Shown: positions 17,821 through 26,933 of the stretch, piece after piece
How positions within the stretch are numbered: position 1 is the stretch's first letter
How the letters are laid out: every line of letters begins with the position of its first letter
Notes under the pieces: model-generated
What the model was told of the DNA's origin: nothing
The model's input: the letters and a program-made list of their open reading frames with translations, nothing else
Databases searched by the model: none
Source: Candidatus Omnitrophota bacterium
GTDB lineage: Bacteria; Hinthialibacterota; Hinthialibacteria; Hinthialibacterales; Hinthialibacteraceae
DNA length: 64,000 nucleotides
Reading direction: 5' to 3'
Assembly (NCBI GenBank): GCA_003598175.1
Contig: QZKN01000151.1
Span: 1-64,000 of the forward strand
Program-made: the position numbers and the translations under genes

Positions 17821-19506
17821 TCACTCACTCTGCAGATGAATTTCATCCCAATACCCCGCTTCATAAGCCCACCCGCTGGCTTGATTCAGCAGTTCGAGAT
17901 TGATTGTGGTCCCCGCAAATTTCGACAAATCCACTTTGACTTCCATCCACCCATCTTTTGCCGTTTTAGCGCCCACGCTTTTTTTCATGATTTCCTTGCC
18001 GTTGGCCTTGACGATCAATGTCCAATCGCCTTGTGGATGATGACCGACCGTCATCAGCAGGTTTGTTTTTTTCTCGGCGGGAATTTCCATCGTTTTATAT
18101 AAAATACAGGCGCGCTCCTGATCGAGTGGATGGGTAATCAGGACGAATTTTCTTCCGTCGAACTCTTCTCGCAGACCGGGATCCATATCCTGCCCGCATT
18201 GTTTGATTTTCCATCCTTTGATAAAGCGATCGACATCGGCGTTGAGTTCTTTGCCGGACGATATTTTCGCCATTTCCTCATCGGTGAATCGGCTGTTTGC
18301 GATCGGCCCCGCTTCCCAGCATTGCTCAAGTTTACCTGGCTTCGGCTCGATAACAGGAATCACGAATTCTTCCACCCCGTCCGCATTTTTTTCGATTCGC
18401 CCGCCGGCTTTTTCCACCGCCTGGCGCACCAACGTTTCGCTGACGGTAATGAGCTTGTCGAAATTATAAGCGGTATGGCTGAAATATTTCTGCTCGTCGA
18501 GGGCGGAAGTAAATCGTTCCGGCAATTTTGAAAATCCGACGGTGGTAAAAAGTACGCCGCCGGCGTTGGAGGGATTGCAGTCGGAATCCTGTCCACAGCG
18601 AGTGGAAATGACGATGGTCTGATCGAAATCCCCTTTGCCGTACAGTAATCCCATCACGATATAAGCGCCGTTGATTTTCGCGTCGATGTTGAAGGTTTCT
18701 TTCGGATCATTGCACGAAAAACGTCTGTAATCGGGATTGAGTTGATACTTTTGATTGATTTTTTCCCACGTGACCTGCCAATCGTTCGGTTCGTCTTTAT
18801 ACCACTGCATCACGTCGCGGATGGCTTCCGCGTATTGACTCTCCGCCGGGATGCATTGCAAGCCGGCTTCGATGATTTTCAGCGGATCGGTTTCGAAAAA
18901 AGCCTCCGCATACATCCCGCCGACAAACTGGCCGCCATAGAGACCATCGCCGTAATTCATCAAGCGTCCGAACACTTCTCCCAGTTGGATCACCGTGTTC
19001 GGCAAACCCGGTGCGATCAAGCCGGCAAAGTCCGCCTCGATCTGGTAATCGATATCATCCGCATGTTGGTTGAATTGCGGGTGACCGGAATCGGGTGGAG
19101 CGATGCCGGCGCGTAGATTGTCGCGTCCCGCGCGGTTGGCATGCCAAAGCGGATAACCGCTGTTGGCGAAGTCGATGCCCGCCTGGCGGATGGAAACGTC
19201 GAGTCCGTACAGTTCCAACGAACGCAGAAAGGTCATTTCCACATAGATGTCATCCTGTCCGAACTGATTCACCATTTCCGGTTTCCATTGCGGTATTTGA
19301 TCTTCCGGAATGATCTCACTTTTCCATTTGAACTCCGTGGGGCCGCCCCATCCCACGCCGACCATTTGCCCGATCCATCCCGCTTTCATCTTGTCTTTGT
19401 ACTCGTCGATGGAAAGCCGGCGATATTGCTGCTGGGCAGGAGAATCCGGGATGAACACACTGAAAACCATGCTGCATACCATTGAACAATAGAAAATTTT
19501 ACGCAT
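17821..19506 (-). CDS. Exported ADP-ribosylglycohydrolase-family protein with C-terminal beta-sandwich
   Basis: A 561-residue protein. The start at 19506 is fixed by GGAGGA and by a signal peptide (MRKIFYCSMVCSMVFSVF), which would send it out of the cytosol. The ADP-ribosylglycohydrolase fold covers about residues 30-370: AGWIGQMVGVGWGGPTEF at the start, FGQDDIYVEMTFLRSLE with paired Asp ligands, ADDIDYQIEADFAGL, and RCGQDSDCNPSNAGG for the second metal site. The last 150 residues form a galactose-binding-like sandwich (WTLIVKANGKEIMKK, WDEIHLQ). Most characterised members are cytosolic, so an exported one may act on extracellular ADP-ribose-like or other N-glycosidic bonds. It is divergent from the hydrolase at 19708. 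Confidence 0.78.
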   Translation of the reverse strand: MRKIFYCSMVCSMVFSVFIPDSPAQQQYRRLSIDEYKDKMKAGWIGQMVGVGWGGPTEFKWKSEIIPEDQIPQWKPEMVNQFGQDDIYVEMTFLRSLELYGLDVSIRQAGIDFANSGYPLWHANRAGRDNLRAGIAPPDSGHPQFNQHADDIDYQIEADFAGLIAPGLPNTVIQLGEVFGRLMNYGDGLYGGQFVGGMYAEAFFETDPLKIIEAGLQCIPAESQYAEAIRDVMQWYKDEPNDWQVTWEKINQKYQLNPDYRRFSCNDPKETFNIDAKINGAYIVMGLLYGKGDFDQTIVISTRCGQDSDCNPSNAGGVLFTTVGFSKLPERFTSALDEQKYFSHTAYNFDKLITVSETLVRQAVEKAGGRIEKNADGVEEFVIPVIEPKPGKLEQCWEAGPIANSRFTDEEMAKISSGKELNADVDRFIKGWKIKQCGQDMDPGLREEFDGRKFVLITHPLDQERACILYKTMEIPAEKKTNLLMTVGHHPQGDWTLIVKANGKEIMKKSVGAKTAKDGWMEVKVDLSKFAGTTINLELLNQASGWAYEAGYWDEIHLQSE

Positions 19507-19707
19507 GACATACTCCTCCGAGAATGAAATGGATCCTGCAAGAGCGAAGGATGAAAATCCGAATCGATTTAGTATTCCAACGAAATCCGTTCGTGTCCAG
19601 TCTATGAACCTATTTGTGGTTCTTTTTCGAAAACACTTGACGAATGGCAAACCACCCTCCACGATGAAGTATTCTATTGTTTCAAAACGCCGATGTGGAG
19701 AATTAAG

Positions 19708-21855
19708 ATGAAACGCTTTTTCATTTTATTTGTTTCCGGTTTTTTGTGTTGTTCTTTTCCCATGATTTTTACTTCCGCCGATGAACCATTGTATACACTT
19801 TATTCCGATGGCGGACGTCTCGTCATTCAAAATAATGATGGCGTGATTTCCTTACAGGCGTTGGATGCGCGCTTCCCACGTTACCAGCGAATTTGGATCG
19901 ATTCGCAATCCCACATTCCGCTGTGGACCATTACATTGCTCGATCAAGACGGCCAACGTCACACAACGAACGCATTGGAAGGGAAGGGAACCATTCGCGA
20001 AGCAACAAAACAACGAATGCAAATGGAATGGAAGAATCTGCAGCCGGGAAATCTGAAAATCACCGCAACGGTTTCGGTGAAGAATGAAGGCTTCGAATGG
20101 GAATTGGAAGCGGATGTTCTCGAGTCCGATTTCACGTTGTGGGATATCGTGTATCCCGAAATCGGTCCCATCGCCCATCCCCGTGAATCGCATTCCATCG
20201 TTCCTTACGGTTGGGGATTGCAATTTGACGATTTGTTATCCCGCCGATTGGATGGCGTCTATCCATCTGCGGTCTACGCCATGCCGTTTACGGCGATTTC
20301 AGATAAGGACACGGGCATTTATCTCGGTGTGCACGATCCCGCGGGACATGCGTTTCGCCTTTTCGTCGGACGTCGCGACGATCCGAAAACCGCCGGTCTC
20401 GGCGTTCGCCACGATGTGGAAGGCATGGGGCAGGTAAATCGTTTCCGTGTTCCCTACGCCGTAACCACGATTCCGTTTCAAGGCGATTGGTACGAAAGCG
20501 CGCGAATTTACCGCCAGGCGGCCATGAACACGGAATGGGGCAACATTCCACCGCTTGCCGAACGAAAGGATATCCCACCGTGGCTGCTGGATACCGATTT
20601 GTGGTATTGCGGTCCTTGCCATGATGAAGAGAGCGCGAAGCAGGTGCTCGCATTCGCGGAATATTTTGGTGTTCCCACCTCCGCGCACGTTTATCAATGG
20701 CATCAGATTCCCTTCGATGATCATTATCCGGAATATTTTCCTGCCAAACCGGATTTTCATGACGCAGTGAAAAAAGCGCAGGAGGCCGGCATTGCCGTGA
20801 TGCCCTACATCAACGGCCGATTGTGGGATCCCGCGACGGACAGTTGGAAGGATAACAATGCGGAAACCGCCTGCGCCATCGATGAAAAGGGCGAGAAATA
20901 TGTCGAAATTTACGGCTCGAAGGTTCCGCTCTCGCCGATGTGTCCGTTTACCAAACTCTGGCAGGATACGGTGGTGAATCTCGTGGATCGCCTGGTCAAT
21001 GACGTCGGCGTCCGCGCGGTGTATATCGATCAGATATCCGCCGCCGCCGCCAAACGATGTTTCGCGAACAATCACGGCCATCCCGCCGGCGGCGGGACGT
21101 ATTGGATTCACGGCTACCGCGACTTACTCAAACGATGTCTGGCGCTTTTGCCGCCCGGCGCGGCCTTGACGACGGAAGAAAACGCGGATCCGTGGAACGA
21201 TCAGCTTCACGCCTGGCTGCTGGTCAACACGCGGGAAAACGACGGCGATGTCATCCCGCTTTATCCGGCAGTTTATGGCGGACGGGCGATCTCGTTCGGC
21301 TTTCAATATATCCATGGCAGCGATTTTTCCGAACGGTACCCCTTCCGCTTGAAAATGGCGCGCGCATTCGTTTTCGGCTCCCAATTGGGATGGGTCGGCT
21401 CGCAAGTTCTCGATGAAAAAAATGCGACGGAAGCGGAGTTTTTAAAGACATTATGCCGGATTCGGCATGAGTCACGCGATGCGTTGCAGTTCGGTGAACT
21501 ACTGCCGCCGGTCGGTATAAAAAACGCCGGCATGGTTTCCTGGACGGTTCAAACCGGCGAGGAAAAGAAGCAAATCACGCAATCCGCCGTCATGGCGTCA
21601 GCGTGGCTGACGCCGGATGGTCTGCACAAACTCGCGTTGGCTAACGTTGCGGATGAGGGACAAACGATCACTCTGACGATCACGCGCAACCATGTGCGGG
21701 GCGAGGAATTCGCCGGTATTCAAGCGATCTCTCATGACAAGCAAATTTCCGTTCCATTCTCCCGTAATCCTGTCGGCGATTGGGAAGGAACGGTTGTGCT
21801 CCCTGCTGTGGATGCGTGTGTATTCACGATAAATACAACCGATGTGAAACACTGA
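19708..21855 (+). CDS. Exported DUF6259-like glycoside hydrolase (clan GH-D style)
   Basis: A 715-residue secreted protein. The ATG at 19708 has GGAG at good spacing and starts a signal peptide (MKRFFILFVSGFLCCSFP). An N-terminal beta-supersandwich (about 30-270) is followed by a TIM barrel (about 290-590), then a C-terminal beta domain. The barrel has PTSAHVYQWHQIPFDDHYPE, IAVMPYINGRLWD, GVRAVYIDQIS (candidate nucleophile Asp) and AALTTEENADPW. The pattern matches DUF6259 proteins, which are related to alpha-galactosidase-type retaining enzymes. The substrate is unknown. It shares a 200-base divergent promoter region with the exported ADP-ribosylglycohydrolase, so the two may be co-regulated. 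Confidence 0.68.
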   Translation: MKRFFILFVSGFLCCSFPMIFTSADEPLYTLYSDGGRLVIQNNDGVISLQALDARFPRYQRIWIDSQSHIPLWTITLLDQDGQRHTTNALEGKGTIREATKQRMQMEWKNLQPGNLKITATVSVKNEGFEWELEADVLESDFTLWDIVYPEIGPIAHPRESHSIVPYGWGLQFDDLLSRRLDGVYPSAVYAMPFTAISDKDTGIYLGVHDPAGHAFRLFVGRRDDPKTAGLGVRHDVEGMGQVNRFRVPYAVTTIPFQGDWYESARIYRQAAMNTEWGNIPPLAERKDIPPWLLDTDLWYCGPCHDEESAKQVLAFAEYFGVPTSAHVYQWHQIPFDDHYPEYFPAKPDFHDAVKKAQEAGIAVMPYINGRLWDPATDSWKDNNAETACAIDEKGEKYVEIYGSKVPLSPMCPFTKLWQDTVVNLVDRLVNDVGVRAVYIDQISAAAAKRCFANNHGHPAGGGTYWIHGYRDLLKRCLALLPPGAALTTEENADPWNDQLHAWLLVNTRENDGDVIPLYPAVYGGRAISFGFQYIHGSDFSERYPFRLKMARAFVFGSQLGWVGSQVLDEKNATEAEFLKTLCRIRHESRDALQFGELLPPVGIKNAGMVSWTVQTGEEKKQITQSAVMASAWLTPDGLHKLALANVADEGQTITLTITRNHVRGEEFAGIQAISHDKQISVPFSRNPVGDWEGTVVLPAVDACVFTINTTDVKH

Positions 21856-21869
21856 TCTGTTTTTCGCAT

Positions 21870-21899
21870 GATTGGCCGATCACAACGAAAGATGAAAAT
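21870..21899 (+). repeat. Dispersed repeat, copy 2 (GATTGGCCGATCACAACG type)
   Basis: It reads GATTGGCCGATCACAACG then AAAGATGAAAAT. It matches copy 1 (747-776, minus strand) at about 25 of 30 positions. It lies just after the hydrolase stop, in the spacer before the TonB receptor gene. Confidence 0.5.
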
Positions 21900-21921
21900 A
21901 ACCATTGTTTGTTCATACGTG

Positions 21922-21944
21922 GGTAAAGCAAGCGTCCCCGCTTG
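21922..21944 (+). repeat. 23-bp repeat word, copy A
   Basis: The word GGTAAAGCAAGCGTCCCCGC plus TTG occurs here and, with one mismatch, on the opposite strand at 24323-24345. Both copies are intergenic and flank the TonB receptor gene as an inverted pair. It contains the arms CAAGCG and CGCTTG. Confidence 0.55.
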
Positions 21945-22141
21945 TATGAATAACGCAGGCGAGGATGTCTTCTTCATTCTTGCCGAATGTTATTAAATGC
22001 GAATACGTTGGCGGCTCATATTGCATTTTGCGGAAATCTCTTCTAAATTAAACAATCAGGCGTTAGGTAACGATACGATTAAATTCATCGACTGCCGATT
22101 CGAAATCTGGAATTGGCCAATACTCATGTGGTTCCGATACG

Positions 22142-24184
22142 ATGTCAACTGTATGGAAAACGTTTTTGTTGATATTCCTGCTTTTTATGGCTGTTCAGGT
22201 CTGCCAATCGAATGCCAATGATCCGGTTATTTCATTCCATACGGATTTGACGAAAATGAGTCTCGAGGAACTGATGAACCTCGAGATTACTTCCGCTTCC
22301 AAAAAACCGCAAAAGCGTTCTGCCGCATCCGCCGCCGTTTTTGTCATTACGCAGGACGATATCCGCCGTTCCGGCGTGACCAGCATTCCCGAAGCGCTGC
22401 GAATGGTTCCGGGGTTGCAGGTTGCGCGCATCGATGCAAACAAATGGGCTATTTCGTCGCGTGGTTTCAACGAACGTTTTGCCAACAAATTGTTGGTTTT
22501 GATGGATGGTCGCACGGTTTACACTCCTCTGTTTTCGGGCGTGTATTGGGACGTGCAAGACACGTTGCTGGAAGACATCGAGCGTATTGAAGTGATTCGT
22601 GGACCAGGCGCGGCGTTGTGGGGCGCCAACGCGGTGAACGGAGTGATCAACATTATCACGAAAAACGCGAAAGATACGCAAGGCGGCCTGTTGTCGACCC
22701 ACGTCAGTACGGAAGAAAACCTCTCCGGCGGATTTCGCTTTGGCGGCAAAATCGATGAAACGACCTTTTATCGAGTCTACACGAAATACTCGAATTGGGA
22801 CCGCTTTGTCAATTCATCCGGCTGGGACGCCGCGGATGAATGGGACGTTGCACGGGGTGGATTTCGGGTCGATTCGGAATTATCCGAATCGGACACGTTG
22901 ACCGTGCAGGGAGATTTATATTCCGGCGAAGTGGGAACGAGTTACAAACACCCCTATTTTGAATATCCATATGCGCAAGTGGTCAACATCGACGATACCA
23001 TTACCGGCGCCAATCTTCTGTCCCGCTGGAAACGTGAATTCTCTTCGACATCGAATATCGCGTTGCAATTGTATTACGATTGGAGCAAACGGGCGCTGGA
23101 CATCGGCGGTGAAAATCGTGATATTTTCGATCTCGATTTTCAACACCATTTTGCCTGGGGCGACCGCAACGACGTGGTGTGGGGTTGGGGGTATCGTTTT
23201 ACCGCGGATCACATCGACGACACCATCGTGGCGCGGCTTGATCCGCGAAGCCGCGAAGATCATCTATTCAATTTGTTTGTCCAGGATGATCTTATGCTTT
23301 GGGAGGATCGTTTGCATCTTATTTTGGGTTCGAAATTCGAGCACAACGATTATACCGGCTTCGAAATCCAGCCCAACGTTCGTTTGCTGTGGACTCCTCA
23401 CGAACGGCATTCTTTGTGGACCTCCGTTTCTCGCGCCGTGAGAACGCCATCTCGTGCAGAACATGATCTTCATCTTGTTCCCGAAGTGGCGCTGCCGTTC
23501 GATCCGAGATTGCCATTACCCTATCCGGTTTTCTCGGAATTCATTGGGAATCGTGAGTATGAGTCCGAAAATCTTCTTGCTTATGAAATTGGTTACCGTT
23601 GGCTGGTCAATGATCGATTCAATATCGATGTGGCTACGTTTTACAACAAATACGATCGACTTCACACCGCCGAATTGGGTATGCTCACTCTGATTCCCGA
23701 TCCGCCTCCTATTCATTTCTCCATTCCCGGCTCGTTGTTTAACAAAATGGACGGTGAAACGTACGGCGTGGAATTCGTCGCCGATTGGCGTCTCCTGCCG
23801 TCGTGGAAACTGCAATTCGCTTATACTTATTTACAAATGCAGTTGCATCTAGCCGAAGACAGCACGGATGTCGTATTCGAACAGGCGGAAGGGGAAAGCC
23901 CGCACCATCAGTTTTCTTTGCGTACCGCAGTGGATCTCGTAAAAAATCTCGAATTGGATATTTGGCTTCGTCATACGGACAATCTACCCGCCTATGCCGT
24001 CCCCGCCTACACGACCCTTGACGTCCGATTGGGATGGAAACCCCATGACAATTTTGAACTTGCGCTTGGTGTGCAAAACGCTTTCGATCCACGCCATCGG
24101 GAATTCGGAAATACGAGAATCATTCGCTCTCTTGCTTCCGAAGTGGAACGGAATATTTATCTGCAAGCTACCTGGCGGTTTTAA
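22142..24184 (+). CDS. TonB-dependent outer membrane receptor
   Basis: A 680-residue outer membrane protein for energised uptake of a ligand such as a siderophore, cobalamin or glycan. A signal peptide covers about 1-26. The plug domain follows with MSLEELMNLEITSASKKPQK, AVFVITQDDIRRSG, SIPEALRMVPGLQVARID, SSRGFNERFANKLLVLMDGR, IERIEVIRGPGAALWGANAV and NGVINIITK. The barrel ends in a typical aromatic tail (YLQATWRF). This IEVIRGPG..WG variety is common among receptors found widely in environmental diderms and resembles colicin I/FepA-like receptors. There is no adjacent TonB, ABC transporter or SusD, so the ligand cannot be inferred. No strong ribosome site is seen before the ATG. Confidence 0.9.
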   Translation: MSTVWKTFLLIFLLFMAVQVCQSNANDPVISFHTDLTKMSLEELMNLEITSASKKPQKRSAASAAVFVITQDDIRRSGVTSIPEALRMVPGLQVARIDANKWAISSRGFNERFANKLLVLMDGRTVYTPLFSGVYWDVQDTLLEDIERIEVIRGPGAALWGANAVNGVINIITKNAKDTQGGLLSTHVSTEENLSGGFRFGGKIDETTFYRVYTKYSNWDRFVNSSGWDAADEWDVARGGFRVDSELSESDTLTVQGDLYSGEVGTSYKHPYFEYPYAQVVNIDDTITGANLLSRWKREFSSTSNIALQLYYDWSKRALDIGGENRDIFDLDFQHHFAWGDRNDVVWGWGYRFTADHIDDTIVARLDPRSREDHLFNLFVQDDLMLWEDRLHLILGSKFEHNDYTGFEIQPNVRLLWTPHERHSLWTSVSRAVRTPSRAEHDLHLVPEVALPFDPRLPLPYPVFSEFIGNREYESENLLAYEIGYRWLVNDRFNIDVATFYNKYDRLHTAELGMLTLIPDPPPIHFSIPGSLFNKMDGETYGVEFVADWRLLPSWKLQFAYTYLQMQLHLAEDSTDVVFEQAEGESPHHQFSLRTAVDLVKNLELDIWLRHTDNLPAYAVPAYTTLDVRLGWKPHDNFELALGVQNAFDPRHREFGNTRIIRSLASEVERNIYLQATWRF

Positions 24185-24322
24185 ATTGCCTGGATTGTAT
24201 GTTCCCTTGCCATCAACTCACGGCGATTTGTCTCATCCCCTGACTCACTCCATTTCTTGACGATTCCCCGCTATGCTATAAGGAACATGGGTAGTGCAGG
24301 CGTTCCTGTTTGCCCGGTTCTG

Positions 24323-24345
24323 CAAGCGAGGACGCTTGCTTTACC
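24323..24345 (-). repeat. 23-bp repeat word, copy B (inverted relative to copy A)
   Basis: On the minus strand this reads GGTAAAGCAAGCGTCCTCGC plus TTG, one base different from 21922-21944. With copy A it brackets the TonB receptor gene. It lies 50 bases before the glycerate kinase start. Confidence 0.55.
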
Positions 24346-24394
24346 GCCCTATTGTATGCGGAAATCCCCATAAATGAGATGAACGAAACAAACC

Positions 24395-25528
24395 ATGCAA
24401 ATTGTTCTTGCGCCTAACGCATTCAAAGAATGCCTTTCCGCTCCCGCCGTGGCGGACGCGATGGAAGAAGGCATCCTTCGCATCCCTGCGGACATTCGCA
24501 CCGTCAAAGTTCCTTTGGCCGATGGCGGCGACGGAACCACCGACGCGCTCGTTTCCGCAAGGAACGGTGTATTTGTCGAATTGACGGTTCACGATCCGCT
24601 GATGCGTCCGGTTACCGCCCGTTATGGCCTTATTGACGATGGCGAAACTGCCGTAATGGAAATGGCGCAGGCTTCCGGTTTGTGGCGTTTGCGGGAAGAA
24701 GAGAAAAATCCGCTCCTGACCTCGACGTTCGGCGCCGGCGAGATGATGCGAGATGCGCTGGATCGCGGAGTGTCGGCGATTATCGTCGGCATCGGCGGCA
24801 GCGCCACAACCGACGCGGGCATCGGCATGGCCGCCGCATTAGGCTACCGCCTTCTTGACGGCCAAAATCGAGAAATCGATCCAACCGGCGGAAACATGCA
24901 GGAACTTGCCGGGATTGACGATACATACGCTCATCCCCATCTCAAAAAAATAAAAATCCACGTTGCCTGTGATGTCGCCAATCCGCTTCTCGGTCCGAAT
25001 GGGGCTGCGCCTGTTTATGGCCCGCAGAAGGGCGCGACTCCGGAGATGATTTTCCAACTCGAAGATGGTTTGGCAACGGTTGCCCGTCACTTGCAGGCTT
25101 ACAACCGCCGCTTTCGACCGGAAATGCCCGGCGGAGGCGCAGCCGGCGGATTGGGCGCAGGTCTGGTGGGATTCTGCTGCGCCGAGCTGCGCTCCGGTTT
25201 CGATCTCATCGCGGATTACGCCCGTTTGGACGACGCGCTGGCCGATGCGGATTTGGCGCTGACGGGCGAAGGAAAAATCGACCACTCCACTCGTTTCGGT
25301 AAAGTCCCAGCCGGAGTTGGCCAGCGCGCCAAAAAACATAACATTCCGGCCGTGGCTTTGGCCGGCGGCATTTTCGGCGATGTATCCTCTTTATATGAGG
25401 AAGGAATCTCCGCGCTGTTCTCGATTACTCCCGCGCCGATCTCGCTCGCCGAAGCAATCGGGCGGGCAAGGGTATTGATTGCACAAACTTCAGAGCAGGT
25501 GATTCGATTGTGGCTTCTCAAAAATTAA
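24395..25528 (+). CDS. Glycerate 2-kinase, GarK/GlxK family
   Basis: A 377-residue cytosolic kinase that phosphorylates glycerate, feeding glyoxylate, serine or sugar-acid breakdown into glycolysis. The family pattern is clear from the start: MQIVLAPNAFKECLSAPAVA, VPLADGGDGTTDAL, STFGAGEMMRDALDRGVSAI, IVGIGGSATTDAGIGMAAAL, GGGAAGGLGAGL and DLALTGEGKIDHSTRFGK. The length is normal for the class I family. Its stop codon overlaps the ATG of the next gene (TAATG), which implies translational coupling, although the two functions have no obvious link. Confidence 0.92.
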   Translation: MQIVLAPNAFKECLSAPAVADAMEEGILRIPADIRTVKVPLADGGDGTTDALVSARNGVFVELTVHDPLMRPVTARYGLIDDGETAVMEMAQASGLWRLREEEKNPLLTSTFGAGEMMRDALDRGVSAIIVGIGGSATTDAGIGMAAALGYRLLDGQNREIDPTGGNMQELAGIDDTYAHPHLKKIKIHVACDVANPLLGPNGAAPVYGPQKGATPEMIFQLEDGLATVARHLQAYNRRFRPEMPGGGAAGGLGAGLVGFCCAELRSGFDLIADYARLDDALADADLALTGEGKIDHSTRFGKVPAGVGQRAKKHNIPAVALAGGIFGDVSSLYEEGISALFSITPAPISLAEAIGRARVLIAQTSEQVIRLWLLKN

Positions 25529-26916
25529 TGGTAATCATCATCGGCGCCGGCGAGGTGGGCAAAGGGCTTGCGCGCCGTCTGACCGCCGAAGGGCATCAAG
25601 TAAAAATCATTGACAACAATCCCGTCATTTTGGCGGATATTGAAAGCAAACTGGATGTCTTGACCGTTGCGGGAAACGGCGCGAGCGCCTCCGTTCTGCT
25701 GCAAGCGGGGATTGAAAACGCCGATTTGTTCATCGGCGTCAGCGATAACGACGCCTGCAATCTGTTGTCCTGCGCTATCGTGAAGCAATTCAACGTCATG
25801 CGCACGATTGCCCGTGTGCGCAGCGAAGATTATCTTCTCCCCGATCGCTCGCATTATTCCAACGCCATGAACATCGACCTCATCATTAATCCCGACGAAG
25901 TGGCCGCGATCGAATTATACGACCTGCTCGAAAATCCCATTGCCAACAGCGTCGCCGATTTTGCCGGCGGACGCCTGAAATTAGTCGGCTTTCGCGCAAC
26001 CATTGCCTCCCCCATCTGCAATCGCACGTTGCAGGAACTGCCGGAATTGGGTTTTTCCGACTCGCTGTTGATTGGCTCGCTGGTGCGTGGGAATGAAGTG
26101 ATCATCCCTCGCGGCGATACGCGGGTTATTCCCGGCGATCAAGTGTACGTGATCGTTGACAGCGCATCGTTGGATAAATTGAATAAACTGGGAGGCATCG
26201 CCGCGCGGGAACTACGCAAGGTCGTCATCGTCGGCGCCAGCCGCGTTTCTTTTTTTCTCGCAGAAAAACTGAAAAACAGCGGCGCCAACCTGATTTTGAT
26301 CGATCAGGATGAAGCGCGTTGCGAACAGTTCGCCGCCGAGTTGGAACACGCCACCATCCTGCACGGCGACGGCACAGACATCACCATGCTCAACGAAGCG
26401 GGCGTCAACGAGGCCGACGGATTCGTCGCCGCCTCGCAGGATGATGAAACCAACATCCTTTCCGCCTTGCTCGCAAAGGAACAAGGCGCGAAACGCGTCA
26501 TTTCTCTTTTACGAAAACCGCAATACATTCCTCTCCTTGCCCACATCAAACCCATCGACGTTGCCGTCAATCCTCGCCTGGCCACCATCAACGCCATCAT
26601 GCGCTACGTTCGACAGGGAAAAATCCTCACCATGGCCACCCTGGCCGAGGACAAAGCGGAAGCGATCGAAGTTGTGGTGGATTCCGAATCTGTTCTTATC
26701 GGCAAAAAACTGAAAGATGGCTTTATCCCCCGCGACATCCTGCTTGGCGCCATCGTCAGAGAGAATGAAGTGATCATTCCCAAAGGCGAAGACGAACTGC
26801 GCGCCAACGATCAGGCTATCGTGATCGCCCTGAAAGATAAAATCAGTAAAGTGGATGAACTCTTTTCCCGCAAGAAACCACCTTTTGGATTAAAACAATT
26901 CTTTGGTTCACTCTGA
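25528..26916 (+). CDS. trkA: Trk-type potassium uptake regulatory protein TrkA
   Basis: A 462-residue cytosolic NAD(H)-binding subunit that gates a TrkH/KtrB potassium channel. Two RCK-N/RCK-C repeats are seen: IIIGAGEVGKGLARRL at the start of the first and VVIVGASRVSFFLAEKLKN at the second (about residue 230). The second repeat's glycine motif is altered (GASRVSF), a common loss in TrkA. Each half ends in a TrkA-C domain (EVIIPRGDTRVIPGDQVYVI; EVIIPKGEDELRANDQAIVI). The ATG at 25528 gives the typical N-terminus and overlaps the kinase stop; an in-frame GTG at 25510 is less likely. No trkH is found in the window. Confidence 0.92.
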   Translation: MVIIIGAGEVGKGLARRLTAEGHQVKIIDNNPVILADIESKLDVLTVAGNGASASVLLQAGIENADLFIGVSDNDACNLLSCAIVKQFNVMRTIARVRSEDYLLPDRSHYSNAMNIDLIINPDEVAAIELYDLLENPIANSVADFAGGRLKLVGFRATIASPICNRTLQELPELGFSDSLLIGSLVRGNEVIIPRGDTRVIPGDQVYVIVDSASLDKLNKLGGIAARELRKVVIVGASRVSFFLAEKLKNSGANLILIDQDEARCEQFAAELEHATILHGDGTDITMLNEAGVNEADGFVAASQDDETNILSALLAKEQGAKRVISLLRKPQYIPLLAHIKPIDVAVNPRLATINAIMRYVRQGKILTMATLAEDKAEAIEVVVDSESVLIGKKLKDGFIPRDILLGAIVRENEVIIPKGEDELRANDQAIVIALKDKISKVDELFSRKKPPFGLKQFFGSL

Positions 26917-26933
26917 GTGAAAAAAATGGGTGA

